The notes beneath the pieces are model-generated. The model was not told the origin of the DNA and did not search any database. It saw only the letters and a program-made list of their open reading frames with translations. From Haloferax marinum (lineage in GTDB: Archaea > Halobacteriota > Halobacteria > Halobacteriales > Haloferacaceae), in contig NZ_WKJQ01000001.1 in the NCBI RefSeq assembly GCF_009674625.1, positions 186,001-250,000 of the forward strand: a stretch of 64,000 nt of DNA. The letters run 5' to 3'. Position numbers and translations under genes: made by a program. Below, piece after piece: positions 56,821-64,000 of the stretch. How positions within the stretch are numbered: position 1 is the first letter of the stretch; each line of letters begins with the position of its first letter.

Positions 56821-56853
56821 GACTACGACGAGACAGAGAGACTACGACGAGAC
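56821..56853. repeat. 19-bp-period direct repeat upstream of cdd
   Basis: GACTACGACGAGAC occurs at 56821-56834 and 56840-56853, in the gap before the cytidine deaminase gene. Confidence 0.7.
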
Positions 56854-56946
56854 GACCCGTCTCTCGATACCCGACGTATCCGACGTGTCTGTGCGACGTC
56901 GGGAGACGAACGAACTAAGCAACCTCACACGAACTTTCGCCACACG

Positions 56947-57369
56947 ATGCCCGAACCTCTCGTCGAACGTGCCCGTGAGGCACTCGACAACGCCTACGTT
57001 CCGTACTCCGAGTACACCGTCGGTGCCGCTCTCAGAACGGCCGATGGCACAGTCTACGTCGGGTGCAACATCGAGAACGCCAACTACTCGAATAGCCTCC
57101 ACGCCGAAGAAGTCGCTATCGCGGAGGCAGTAAAGAACGGTCACACCGAGTTCGACCGACTCGTCGTCACGTCGGGTGCTCGTGACGGCGTCACTCCGTG
57201 TGGGATGTGCCGACAGACGATTGCAGAGTTCGCAGACGAGGACCTCGAAATCGTCTGTGACCTCGGTGGCGACGACGTGGCCGAGTACACGCTCGGAGAA
57301 CTCTTGCCGAACACCATCTCGCTGGACACGCTCGAAGCGGCGGCAGAAAAGCGCTCCCGCGACGAGTAA
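56947..57369 (+). CDS. cdd: Cytidine deaminase
   Basis: This 140-residue homotetrameric-type enzyme deaminates cytidine and deoxycytidine to the uridine forms. Zinc ligands and the catalytic Glu are visible: NSLHAEEVAIAEA in place of the usual HAE motif (HAE near residue 50) and TPCGMCRQTIAEF (PCGxC near residue 84). Substrate contacts GCNIENANY precede them. It ends in an acidic helix. The next gene's GTG begins one base after its stop. Together with the uridine phosphorylase two genes on, it makes a pyrimidine nucleoside salvage set. Confidence 0.95.
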   Translation: MPEPLVERAREALDNAYVPYSEYTVGAALRTADGTVYVGCNIENANYSNSLHAEEVAIAEAVKNGHTEFDRLVVTSGARDGVTPCGMCRQTIAEFADEDLEIVCDLGGDDVAEYTLGELLPNTISLDTLEAAAEKRSRDE

Positions 57370-57370
57370 C

Positions 57371-58522
57371 GTGCCGTCACCTGCCGACACGCGTCTCCAT
57401 TCACTGGCGCTCGCAGTGCTGGTCGTCCTCTCTGGGTGTGCGGGGTTCTCTCCGGCCCCACCGGTTGCAGAGGGCACCGCACCCGATTCGCCGGCCGACG
57501 TCGTCCGCGGTCACCCCACGTCGAACGCCTCGGCAGTCTCGCCTCCGTCGTCGGATGTCGATTTTCGCCCTGCACGTAATCCGTGGAATCACACGCCACT
57601 CGTCGTCGCAATCGACGCACTGGACGATAACCGAACGTACGCACCACTCGTCACGTCGGCAATCGAGTACTGGCGGTCGAACGCCTCGGGAGACTCCGAG
57701 GGTGCGTCAGGCGACTCCGAGGACGTGACTCCCCCCGCGTACAACCCGGCGTTCGTCGTCGTTCCGAACGCCTCCGACCCGGACGTTCGCGTCTCGGTCG
57801 TCGACTCTATCGAGTCGTGCGGGGCGTACGACGGCCCCGACGCCGTCGGGTGTGCACCGCTCTTGGACGCCGCGAGTTCAGTCGACGCGCCCGTCTCAGT
57901 TGTCGTCGCAGACGGATACGACGACGCGACGACTGTCTCCGTACTCACCCACGAGTTTGGCCATCTCCTCGGGTACACACACGACGATGCCGAGTCACAT
58001 CCAGTGATGGGGACACACCTCGAGACGACTCGCCTGCCCGTCGCGAACGCGTCGACGCGTGCGGTTCCGTTCCGTGACGAGACGCTCTCTGTCTACGTCG
58101 ACCTCTCGAACGTCTCCGACGCCGAGCGCGAGGCGTACGACGCTGAACTCGACCACACCCTTCGGTACTACGAGTCGGGCGCAGACGGGTTCACACCCGA
58201 GGCTGTCGAACTCACTCGCGTGTCGAATCGGTCTCGCGCACAGGTCGTCGTGCGTGTCGTGACGTTCCGGGAGGGTCCGTCAGGCGTACGCTGGCGGCGA
58301 ACTGGTGAGTCGGTGGACGACGACCCGGCGTACGAGTGGTACACCGGCGGAACGATTCTCGTCGATACTCGACTCGGCCCGTCGTTGGTCGATTGGTACG
58401 TCGGTGCCGGGGTCGGATATCTCCTCGGCGCAAACGACCGCGCTGAGTTACCGCCACCCTTCCGCGACAGCGACCTCCGTGACGACCCGTCGTGGCGGGG
58501 CGTGGCGAACGAGACCGTTTGA
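57371..58522 (+). CDS. Lipoprotein zinc metalloprotease-like protein
   Basis: This 383-residue protein starts at a GTG directly after cdd. It has a lipobox (LALAVLVVLSGC, Cys23), a Pro/Ser-rich linker, and a metzincin motif HEFGHLLGYTH at 194-204 (HExxHxxGxxH), followed by PVMGTHLETTRLP where the Met of the Met-turn is expected. It has several Asn-x-Ser/Thr sites, as is common on exported haloarchaeal proteins. It would cut peptides outside the membrane. A direct repeat (GDSEGASGDSE) sits in the linker. Its place between cdd and udp suggests a shared transcript; a functional link to nucleosides is not obvious. Confidence 0.82.
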   Translation: MPSPADTRLHSLALAVLVVLSGCAGFSPAPPVAEGTAPDSPADVVRGHPTSNASAVSPPSSDVDFRPARNPWNHTPLVVAIDALDDNRTYAPLVTSAIEYWRSNASGDSEGASGDSEDVTPPAYNPAFVVVPNASDPDVRVSVVDSIESCGAYDGPDAVGCAPLLDAASSVDAPVSVVVADGYDDATTVSVLTHEFGHLLGYTHDDAESHPVMGTHLETTRLPVANASTRAVPFRDETLSVYVDLSNVSDAEREAYDAELDHTLRYYESGADGFTPEAVELTRVSNRSRAQVVVRVVTFREGPSGVRWRRTGESVDDDPAYEWYTGGTILVDTRLGPSLVDWYVGAGVGYLLGANDRAELPPPFRDSDLRDDPSWRGVANETV

Positions 58523-58582
58523 AACGACGACATCGATTTCGAAGAACGCAAGAATTTCCCTTGTTCCCCTGGGAGTAGTCGT

Positions 58583-59401
58583 ATGAACGACAGTGAGGAC
58601 CCGAACGCCGAGGTCCAGTACCATCTCGAAGTCGCACCCGAGGACCTCGCGAACGCGGTTTTGCTCCCTGGGAATCCCGAGCGCGTCGACAAGGTAACCG
58701 CGCTGTGGGACGACCACGAGGAGAAAGCGTACCACCGCGAGTACCGAACTGCGACCGGTACGTACGACGACACACCGATTTCAGTCACCTCTACGGGTAT
58801 CGGTAGTCCGTCGGCGGCAATCGCTGTCGAGGAACTCGCACGCGTCGGCGTCGATACGTTTATCCGCGTCGGGTCGTGCGGTGCCATCCAACCAGAGATG
58901 GACGTCGGCGACCTCGTCATCACGTCGGGTGCAGTCCGACAGGAAGGCACGTCCAAAGAGTACGTCCGCGAGGATTACCCCGCGGTTGCCGACCAGGAAG
59001 TGGTCTCTGCGCTCGTCGCCGCGGCCGAACGACTCGGGTACGACTACCACGTCGGTCTCACGATGAGTGCAGACTCCTTCTACGCCGGCCAGGGTCGCCC
59101 CGGATTCGAAGAGTTCCGCGCTGCAGGCTCCGAGTCACTCGTCGAAGAACTCCAGAACGCGAACGTCAAAAACATCGAGATGGAGGCGTCGGCACTCTTG
59201 ACCATCGCCAACATCTACGGTCTCCGCGCCGGTGCTGTCTGTTCGGTCTACGCGAACCGTGTCACTGGTGAGTTCCGAACCGAAGGGGAATCTCGTGCGG
59301 CCGAAGTCGCGAGTCTCGCAGTCCACCTCCTCGCGAAGATGGACGCGGTCAAACAGGAGGCCGGTGTCGACCACTGGCACGCCGGACTGAGCATCGAGTA
59401 A
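58583..59401 (+). CDS. udp: Uridine phosphorylase-type nucleoside phosphorylase
   Basis: This 272-residue enzyme of nucleoside phosphorylase family 1 has LLPGNPERVDKV (near residue 28, phosphate loop), TSTGIGSPSAAIAVEEL, RVGSCGAIQ (near 94) and KNIEMEASALLTIAN with the ribose-binding Glu-Met-Glu. The pattern fits uridine phosphorylase, which releases uracil and ribose-1-phosphate. It completes the salvage route started by cytidine deaminase upstream. Ribose-1-phosphate can feed the archaeal NMP-degradation or pentose pathways. The length is normal. Confidence 0.9.
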   Translation: MNDSEDPNAEVQYHLEVAPEDLANAVLLPGNPERVDKVTALWDDHEEKAYHREYRTATGTYDDTPISVTSTGIGSPSAAIAVEELARVGVDTFIRVGSCGAIQPEMDVGDLVITSGAVRQEGTSKEYVREDYPAVADQEVVSALVAAAERLGYDYHVGLTMSADSFYAGQGRPGFEEFRAAGSESLVEELQNANVKNIEMEASALLTIANIYGLRAGAVCSVYANRVTGEFRTEGESRAAEVASLAVHLLAKMDAVKQEAGVDHWHAGLSIE

Positions 59402-59515
59402 TCCGACAACCGTCGAACCCGAATTTCGACGCTACGGCACGTATAGACCCAAAATAGACAGGTATCAGGAGACGGTTTCAAAGCCCCTTTATCCGATGAC
59501 TGCAGAGACGACGAC

Positions 59516-60709
59516 ATGAGCACGCAGGTCGTCGTCCTTGGCTCGGGTTACGCTGGGGCCGGCGCAGTAAAACGCCTCGAAAAGGAACTCGGCCACGACG
59601 CAGAACTGACGTGGGTCGCAGAGAACGATTACCACCTCGTCCTCCACGAAGTCCACCGATGTATTCGTGACCCGAGTGTCGAATCGAGCATCGCGATTCC
59701 CATCGACGACGTCAAATCGGCTTCGACGACGTTCGTCAAGGGTCGAGCGACCGACGTCGACGTCGACGAACGTGTCGTCGAACTCGAAGGGGGCGACACG
59801 GTCGACTACGATTACCTGCTCGTCGCGATAGGGTCTTCGACGGCGTTCTTCGGTATCGACGGACTCGAAGAGTTCGCACACCAACTGAAAGGTCTCGACG
59901 ACGCCCGCGAGATTCACCAGGACATCAAGCAGGCCGCAACAGACGCCTCCCGCGACGACCCCGCACAGGTCGTCATCGGTGGTGCCGGTCTCTCCGGCAT
60001 CCAGTCGGCCGCCGAAGTCGCGGAGTACCGCGACCTGAACCGCGCACCCATCGACATCAAACTCGTCGAGGGGATGGACGAAATCTTCCCTGGCAACGAC
60101 CCCGAACTGCAGGGTGCGCTCCGCCGCCGACTCGAAGAGCTCGATATCGACATCCTGACTGGCGACTTCATCTCGAAAGTCGACGAGGAGACTGTCTTCA
60201 TCGGTGGTGGCGAAGACGAAGCACCGGAGGAACTCGCCTACGACGTGCTCGTCTGGACCGGCGGTATCACCGGACAACCCGAAGCGAGCGACCTCGAACT
60301 CGAACAGGACGAGCGCTCCCACCGCTTCTTCGCTGAAGAGGACTTCCAGACGAGCGACGAACGCGTCTTCGCAGTCGGTGACTGTGCACTCGTCGAGCAG
60401 GGCCCCGACAACGTCGCGCCGCCGACGGCGCAGGCCGCTTGGGACGCCGCAGACGTCGCCGGCGCGAACGTCGCGCGTGCCATCGACGGCCAACCGCTCG
60501 AGCGCTGGTCGTTCACCGACAAAGGGACGGTCATCTCTATCGGTGAAGACGCCGTCGCCCACAACGTCAAGTTCCCCGTCGTCGGCGAGTTCCCGGTCAA
60601 CGTCTTCGGTGGTCCGCTCGCGAAGATGCTGAAGAAGGGCATCGCTGCGAACTGGATTGCCGACGTGACTGGTGTGGGCCGCGCGGCCTCGGCTTGGAAC
60701 GACCTGTAG
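59516..60709 (+). CDS. ndh: Type II NADH dehydrogenase
   Basis: This 397-residue flavoprotein has an FAD Rossmann motif at the start (VVVLGSGYAGAGAVKRLEK), an NAD motif (VVIGGAGLSGIQSAAEVAE near residue 152), an ATG-like motif VWTGGITGQPEASD and the second FAD contact VFAVGDCALVEQG (near residue 284). The C-terminal part (GPLAKMLKKGIAANWIAD) is amphipathic and probably lies on the membrane. It moves electrons from NADH to menaquinone without pumping. By context it should be the Haloferax NDH-2 I recall as HVO_1578. The gene is monocistronic. Confidence 0.88.
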   Translation: MSTQVVVLGSGYAGAGAVKRLEKELGHDAELTWVAENDYHLVLHEVHRCIRDPSVESSIAIPIDDVKSASTTFVKGRATDVDVDERVVELEGGDTVDYDYLLVAIGSSTAFFGIDGLEEFAHQLKGLDDAREIHQDIKQAATDASRDDPAQVVIGGAGLSGIQSAAEVAEYRDLNRAPIDIKLVEGMDEIFPGNDPELQGALRRRLEELDIDILTGDFISKVDEETVFIGGGEDEAPEELAYDVLVWTGGITGQPEASDLELEQDERSHRFFAEEDFQTSDERVFAVGDCALVEQGPDNVAPPTAQAAWDAADVAGANVARAIDGQPLERWSFTDKGTVISIGEDAVAHNVKFPVVGEFPVNVFGGPLAKMLKKGIAANWIADVTGVGRAASAWNDL

Positions 60710-60893
60710 ACGACTACTACGACCGACTGTCCTCGGAACCGTCACCGGGGAACAGCACTGTCTTGCGATTTCTCTCTTTCATCCGGTTTTCGGCCGCGTT
60801 TGCAGCGCTCGAACCTCTCTACCGGCCGCAGCGCTGTGTCGCTGTACGACTCGAAAATGGCGTTCAGAGAAAAGAAAATAGACGTCGACTCGG

Positions 60894-61427
60894 TTAGTGC
60901 GACGCTTCGCCAACCGGCGCTTCCATATCGTCGATGCGGAGGATGAGGATGTTGCTCGTGTCGTCCTTGCCGTCGAGCGTTCCGTCGATGACGAGTCGCG
61001 ACAGCGGCGTCGGACCGACGCGAATCTTGTCTCCCTCGTGGAAGTCACGAACCGAGCCCTGGACGTGAATCTCGGCGCGGCAGAGTTCGGGGTGGTGGAC
61101 GCTCGACAGGTCGATTTCGTCGACGTTGACGCCTTCGACTCGGTCGTCGTTGTGGAACAGCGGAACCGACGCAGGCTCGTCCATCTTCTCGACGTCGAGT
61201 GCCTCGTACGCGTTCGCCGTCGGCTTGTAGCCACCTTTCGGACCGGGTACACCTTCGACCAGTTGCAGTGCTTTCAGGCTCTGCATCTGGTTGCGAATCG
61301 TTCCGGGGTTCCGGTTGACCTCCTCCGCGATGTCTTCGCCCTTCACCGCGTCTTCAGATTCTCGGTAGAGGTTGATGAGTGCAGTGAGGATAGTTTTCTG
61401 ACTCGAAGTCAGTTCGATTGATGACAT
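60894..61427 (-). CDS. Winged-helix regulator with C-terminal ligand-like domain
   Basis: This 177-residue protein begins MSSIELTSSQKTILTALINL. A winged helix covers about residues 1-75: EDIAEEVNRNPGTIRNQMQS looks like the recognition helix pair, and LVEGVPGPKGGYKPT is the wing. This layout is like Rrf2/MarR-type regulators. The C-terminal 90 residues (PLFHNDDRVEGVNVDEIDLS, CRAEIHVQGSVRDFHEGDKI) are beta-rich and may sense a ligand. It lies between the NDH-2 and epimerase genes, divergent from the latter (163-bp gap). Targets are unknown. Confidence 0.75.
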   Translation of the reverse strand: MSSIELTSSQKTILTALINLYRESEDAVKGEDIAEEVNRNPGTIRNQMQSLKALQLVEGVPGPKGGYKPTANAYEALDVEKMDEPASVPLFHNDDRVEGVNVDEIDLSSVHHPELCRAEIHVQGSVRDFHEGDKIRVGPTPLSRLVIDGTLDGKDDTSNILILRIDDMEAPVGEASH

Positions 61428-61560
61428 GGAGAGTGGTTCGCTACATACGTCCTTAAATCCGATGGATGATAGGTCGAATCTTCCGTTCGCCATCGGTGTA
61501 ACGAACACCTATTCAGGAATGTATCGCGAGACTGACCGTCGAACATCCCGTGTCGACAAC

Positions 61561-61570
61561 ACTTTAGGGC
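61561..61570 (+). promoter_or_regulatory. TATA-like box of the epimerase gene
   Basis: ACTTTAGGGC is centred about 26 nt before the ATG at 61591, fixing the start at MNGKRVLVTGG. Confidence 0.5.
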
Positions 61571-61590
61571 TTAGCAGAGTCCAGTCGATT

Positions 61591-62511
61591 ATGAACGGGA
61601 AACGAGTCCTTGTCACTGGCGGCGCTGGATTCATCGGGTCCAATCTCGCGAACACTCTCGCCGCAGACAACGAGGTCGTCGCAATCGACGACCTGTATCT
61701 GGGCACACCCGAAAACCTCGACGAATCAGTCGAGTTCCACGACGTGAGCGTCCTCGACGACGACCTGCCAACCGAGGGTGTCGACGTCGTGTTCCACCTC
61801 GCAGCGCTGTCGTCGTACTCGATGCACGAAGACGACCCGACGCTCGGCGCTCGCGTCAACGTCGAAGGCTTCGTCAACACGGTTGAACAGGCCCGAGACG
61901 ACGGGTGTGACACTGTCGTCTACGCCTCCACGTCTTCGATTTACGGGTCGCGAACCGAACCCTCGCCCGAGGAGATGCCAGTCGAGGCACGAACCGGGTA
62001 CGAGGCGTCGAAACTCGCCCGTGAACGCTACGCTGAGTACTTCCACCACCACTACGACATGCAACTCGCCGGCCTGCGCTTTTTCTCCGTCTATCAGGGC
62101 TTCGGCGGCGCGGAAGAACACAAAGGCGAGTACGCGAACACCGTCGCACAGTTCGCCGACAAGATAGCCAACGGCGAGCGCCCCGAACTCTTCGGGGACG
62201 GGTCCCAGACCCGCGACTTCACGCACGTAGACGACATCGTCCGTGGCATCGAACTCGCTGCCGACAACCGACTGAACGGTATCTACAACCTCGGGACGGG
62301 CGAGAGCTACTCGTTCAACGAGATGGTCGGGATGATAAACGAAGTGCTCGGAACCGACGTGGAACCGAAGTATATCGAGAACCCACTGGAGGTGTACGTC
62401 CACGACACGATGGCCGACTGTACCAAGATTCGTGAGGCGACCGGATGGGAACCCGAGATTACGTTCGAAGAGGGCGTCGAACGCGTCTGCGAACCGTACC
62501 GCTCCGACTAA
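61591..62511 (+). CDS. NAD-dependent nucleotide-sugar epimerase/dehydratase
   Basis: This 306-residue extended short-chain dehydrogenase has the NAD motif TGGAGFIGSNLANTL (near residue 9) and the catalytic triad: ASTSSIYG supplies the Ser/Thr near residue 118, and YEASKLARERY the Tyr-x-x-x-Lys near residue 143. The usual substrate side VYQGFGGAEEH, FGDGSQTRDFTHVDDIV follows. It resembles GalE/UDP-glucose 4-epimerase family members that supply sugars for surface glycosylation. Which sugar is used is not visible. No other glycosylation gene is adjacent; the GT2 gene is 38 kb away. Confidence 0.88.
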   Translation: MNGKRVLVTGGAGFIGSNLANTLAADNEVVAIDDLYLGTPENLDESVEFHDVSVLDDDLPTEGVDVVFHLAALSSYSMHEDDPTLGARVNVEGFVNTVEQARDDGCDTVVYASTSSIYGSRTEPSPEEMPVEARTGYEASKLARERYAEYFHHHYDMQLAGLRFFSVYQGFGGAEEHKGEYANTVAQFADKIANGERPELFGDGSQTRDFTHVDDIVRGIELAADNRLNGIYNLGTGESYSFNEMVGMINEVLGTDVEPKYIENPLEVYVHDTMADCTKIREATGWEPEITFEEGVERVCEPYRSD

Positions 62512-62624
62512 CCGCTGGTTCGGACGGCGGAGTCGCTGTTCTTTGTCGCCGGTAGTTTCGACGAAATAGTCCACGATGCTGAGTATTCCGATGCCACTAA
62601 ACACCCCGACTGAGTGGATTCACC

Positions 62625-63524
62625 ATGGAACGGAACGTTCGAATTCTCGGCGCACCGACGGACTACGGTGCGAATCGACGTGGCGTGGATATGGGCCCGT
62701 CTGCGATTCGATATGCGGGACTCACGTCACAACTCGAGGATGCTGGTGTCAGGCCGGAAGACGCAGGCGACCTGCGCGTCCCACACCACGCGACCCGCGA
62801 CGCCGACGCCGGTGCGGACAACGCGAAGCATATCCACGAGGTCGAAGAAGTCTGTACGGCGCTCGCTGACGCCGTCTCGTCGACGATTGCTGAAGGAGCG
62901 ACACCGCTCGCGCTCGGTGGCGACCACTCTATCGCCATCGGGTCGATGGTCGGGAGCGCCCGAGACGCCGACATCGGCGTCGTCTGGTTCGACGCCCACG
63001 GCGACTTCAACACGCCCGGTACGTCGCCGTCTGGAAACGTTCACGGGATGCCCCTCGCCGCAGCACTCGGTATCGGTGACTTCGAGGGTGTCGAGTGGGC
63101 GAACGCCGCGGGTCTGAGAGAAGAAAACGTCGCTATCGTCGGCCTCCGCGACGTCGACGTAAACGAGACGGCGGCGATTCACGCCAGCGACGTCACTGCC
63201 TACACGATGTCCGACATCGACGAACACGGCATCACCGAGATAACGCAGGAGGCACTCGACGTGGCGACGAGCGGAACCGACGGCATCCACGTCAGCCTCG
63301 ACCTCGACTGGTTGGACCCCAGAGAAGCACCCGGTGTGGGGACCCCTGTCCGCGGTGGCGCAACTTATCGTGAGGCGCACGCCGCGATGGAACTCGTCGC
63401 CGAATCGGGCGCGATGCGCTCGATGGAACTCGTGGAGGTCAACCCCATCCTCGACCAGCACAACGAGACTGCAGCGCTCGCGACCGAACTCGCCGCCAGC
63501 GCTTTCGGGAAGCGTATCCTCTGA
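62625..63524 (+). CDS. rocF: Arginase/ureohydrolase
   Basis: This 299-residue enzyme has all Mn ligands of ureohydrolases: LGGDHSIAIGS (His, near residue 105), WFDAHGDFNTP (Asp-x-His-x-Asp near residue 125) and SLDLDWLDPREAPG (Asp-x-Asp near residue 225). The substrate loop SGNVHGMPLA (about 137-146) matches arginase more than agmatinase. Arginase splits arginine to ornithine and urea, a main nitrogen route when arginine is fermented or used. It overlaps the NUDIX gene start by one base. Confidence 0.92.
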   Translation: MERNVRILGAPTDYGANRRGVDMGPSAIRYAGLTSQLEDAGVRPEDAGDLRVPHHATRDADAGADNAKHIHEVEEVCTALADAVSSTIAEGATPLALGGDHSIAIGSMVGSARDADIGVVWFDAHGDFNTPGTSPSGNVHGMPLAAALGIGDFEGVEWANAAGLREENVAIVGLRDVDVNETAAIHASDVTAYTMSDIDEHGITEITQEALDVATSGTDGIHVSLDLDWLDPREAPGVGTPVRGGATYREAHAAMELVAESGAMRSMELVEVNPILDQHNETAALATELAASAFGKRIL

Positions 63525-63994
63525 TGGCTGCCCCGAGAGACGCCCCGGCCCCGCACGACTTGGCCGCCGGTGTCGTCGTCATACGTGACGACGGCATCCT
63601 CGCCGTCTACGAGAAAGACCGTTGGGGACTCCCGAAAGGTGGGTCCGAACCTGGGGAGTTCTTCTACGAGACGGCCGCCCGCGAGGCAGCAGAAGAGACC
63701 GGAATCGACGTCGACATTCAGTCACTCGCGTTCACGAGTGAGATTCGCGGCCCTGACAGACGTATCTACCTGCAGCGATTCTATCACGCGACTGCCGTCA
63801 GTCCGGAGGCGACGCCGACGCCGAGCGACCCGGACGACGAAATCGAGGACGCGGCGTTCATCCCCCTGTCGGAACTCGGACGGACGTTCACGTATCGCCC
63901 ACGGGTCGAACCACTCCGTGATTGGCTCGAAGACCGCAAACCGAGACACTACACGTACGACCTGACGAACGAACCGTCACACGTCGACGAGTAA
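63524..63994 (+). CDS. NUDIX hydrolase
   Basis: This 156-residue protein has a full Nudix box (GGSEPGEFFYETAAREAAEETGID, about residues 38-60, pattern Gx5Ex7REUxEExGU) and the strand DLAAGVVVIRDDGILAVYEKDRWGLPKGG before it. The box matches diadenosine polyphosphate (Ap4A) hydrolases or general housecleaning NUDIX enzymes. Its ATG overlaps the arginase stop (ATGA-like), so the two genes are cotranscribed. The last six bases of the window follow its stop. Confidence 0.9.
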   Translation: MAAPRDAPAPHDLAAGVVVIRDDGILAVYEKDRWGLPKGGSEPGEFFYETAAREAAEETGIDVDIQSLAFTSEIRGPDRRIYLQRFYHATAVSPEATPTPSDPDDEIEDAAFIPLSELGRTFTYRPRVEPLRDWLEDRKPRHYTYDLTNEPSHVDE

Positions 63995-64000
63995 GCTCTG

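Overview
The window reads as a haloarchaeal chromosome segment, most likely Haloferax or a close relative. The coding DNA is GC-rich, the proteins are strongly acidic, and many genes have a TATA-like box 24-31 nt before an ATG or GTG with no ribosome binding site, as expected for leaderless mRNAs. Secreted proteins carry twin-arginine plus lipobox signals. The gene content is archaeal: archaeal-type MAT, Dph2, XPB/Bax1, PAC2 chaperone and type II NADH dehydrogenase. From memory, the order MinD homologue - DnaK - NDH-2 fits the HVO_1578-HVO_1634 neighbourhood of H. volcanii in reverse, but I could not check this.

1-13 kb: the end of a cysteine synthase, two small haloarchaeal proteins, ThiI, S-adenosylmethionine synthetase, a CYTH protein, a SlyD-like FKBP prolyl isomerase, a KaiC/RAD55-like protein lacking the P-loop lysine beside a MinD homologue, a YlbF-like protein, a carboxylesterase, a His-rich zinc ribbon, Dph2, a membrane protein, a large protein with a CARF-like N-terminus and a LOG-like protein.

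13-20.5 kb: a metal-dependent hydrolase, a very acidic coiled-coil protein and a HisG-like protein. These are followed by the one clearly accessory segment: a tyrosine recombinase with its DUF5805-like partner and about 1.2 kb of AT-richer DNA. The segment is bounded by a 24-bp inverted repeat (22 of 24 identical).

20.5-32.6 kb: SRAP protein, RNase H-like nuclease, glycosyltransferase, DUF3179 lipoprotein, a beta-helix (bactofilin-like) protein, a DUF4349 lipoprotein, a YchF-type GTPase, a CapA-like protein, NhaC antiporter and an aspartate-type aminotransferase.

32.6-49 kb: a complete ABC importer of the nitrate/sulfonate/taurine type, the XPB helicase with its nuclease partner Bax1, an m5C RNA methyltransferase overlapping a separate PUA-like protein, a globin-coupled HemAT-type transducer, a PAC2 chaperone, and GrpE, DnaK and DnaJ as neighbouring but separate units.

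49-64 kb: lipoproteins, a cupin, a short adenylate-forming-enzyme fragment, tandem GNAT acetyltransferases, acetyl-CoA synthetase, pyrimidine salvage (cytidine deaminase and uridine phosphorylase around a lipoprotein metalloprotease), NDH-2, a winged-helix regulator, a nucleotide-sugar epimerase, arginase and a NUDIX hydrolase.

A recurring oddity is short tandem duplications (15-40 bp units) in intergenic DNA. Three of them duplicate the 3' end and stop codon of the adjacent gene, and one reaches 6.7 copies of 25 bp. No rRNA, tRNA or CRISPR array was found.
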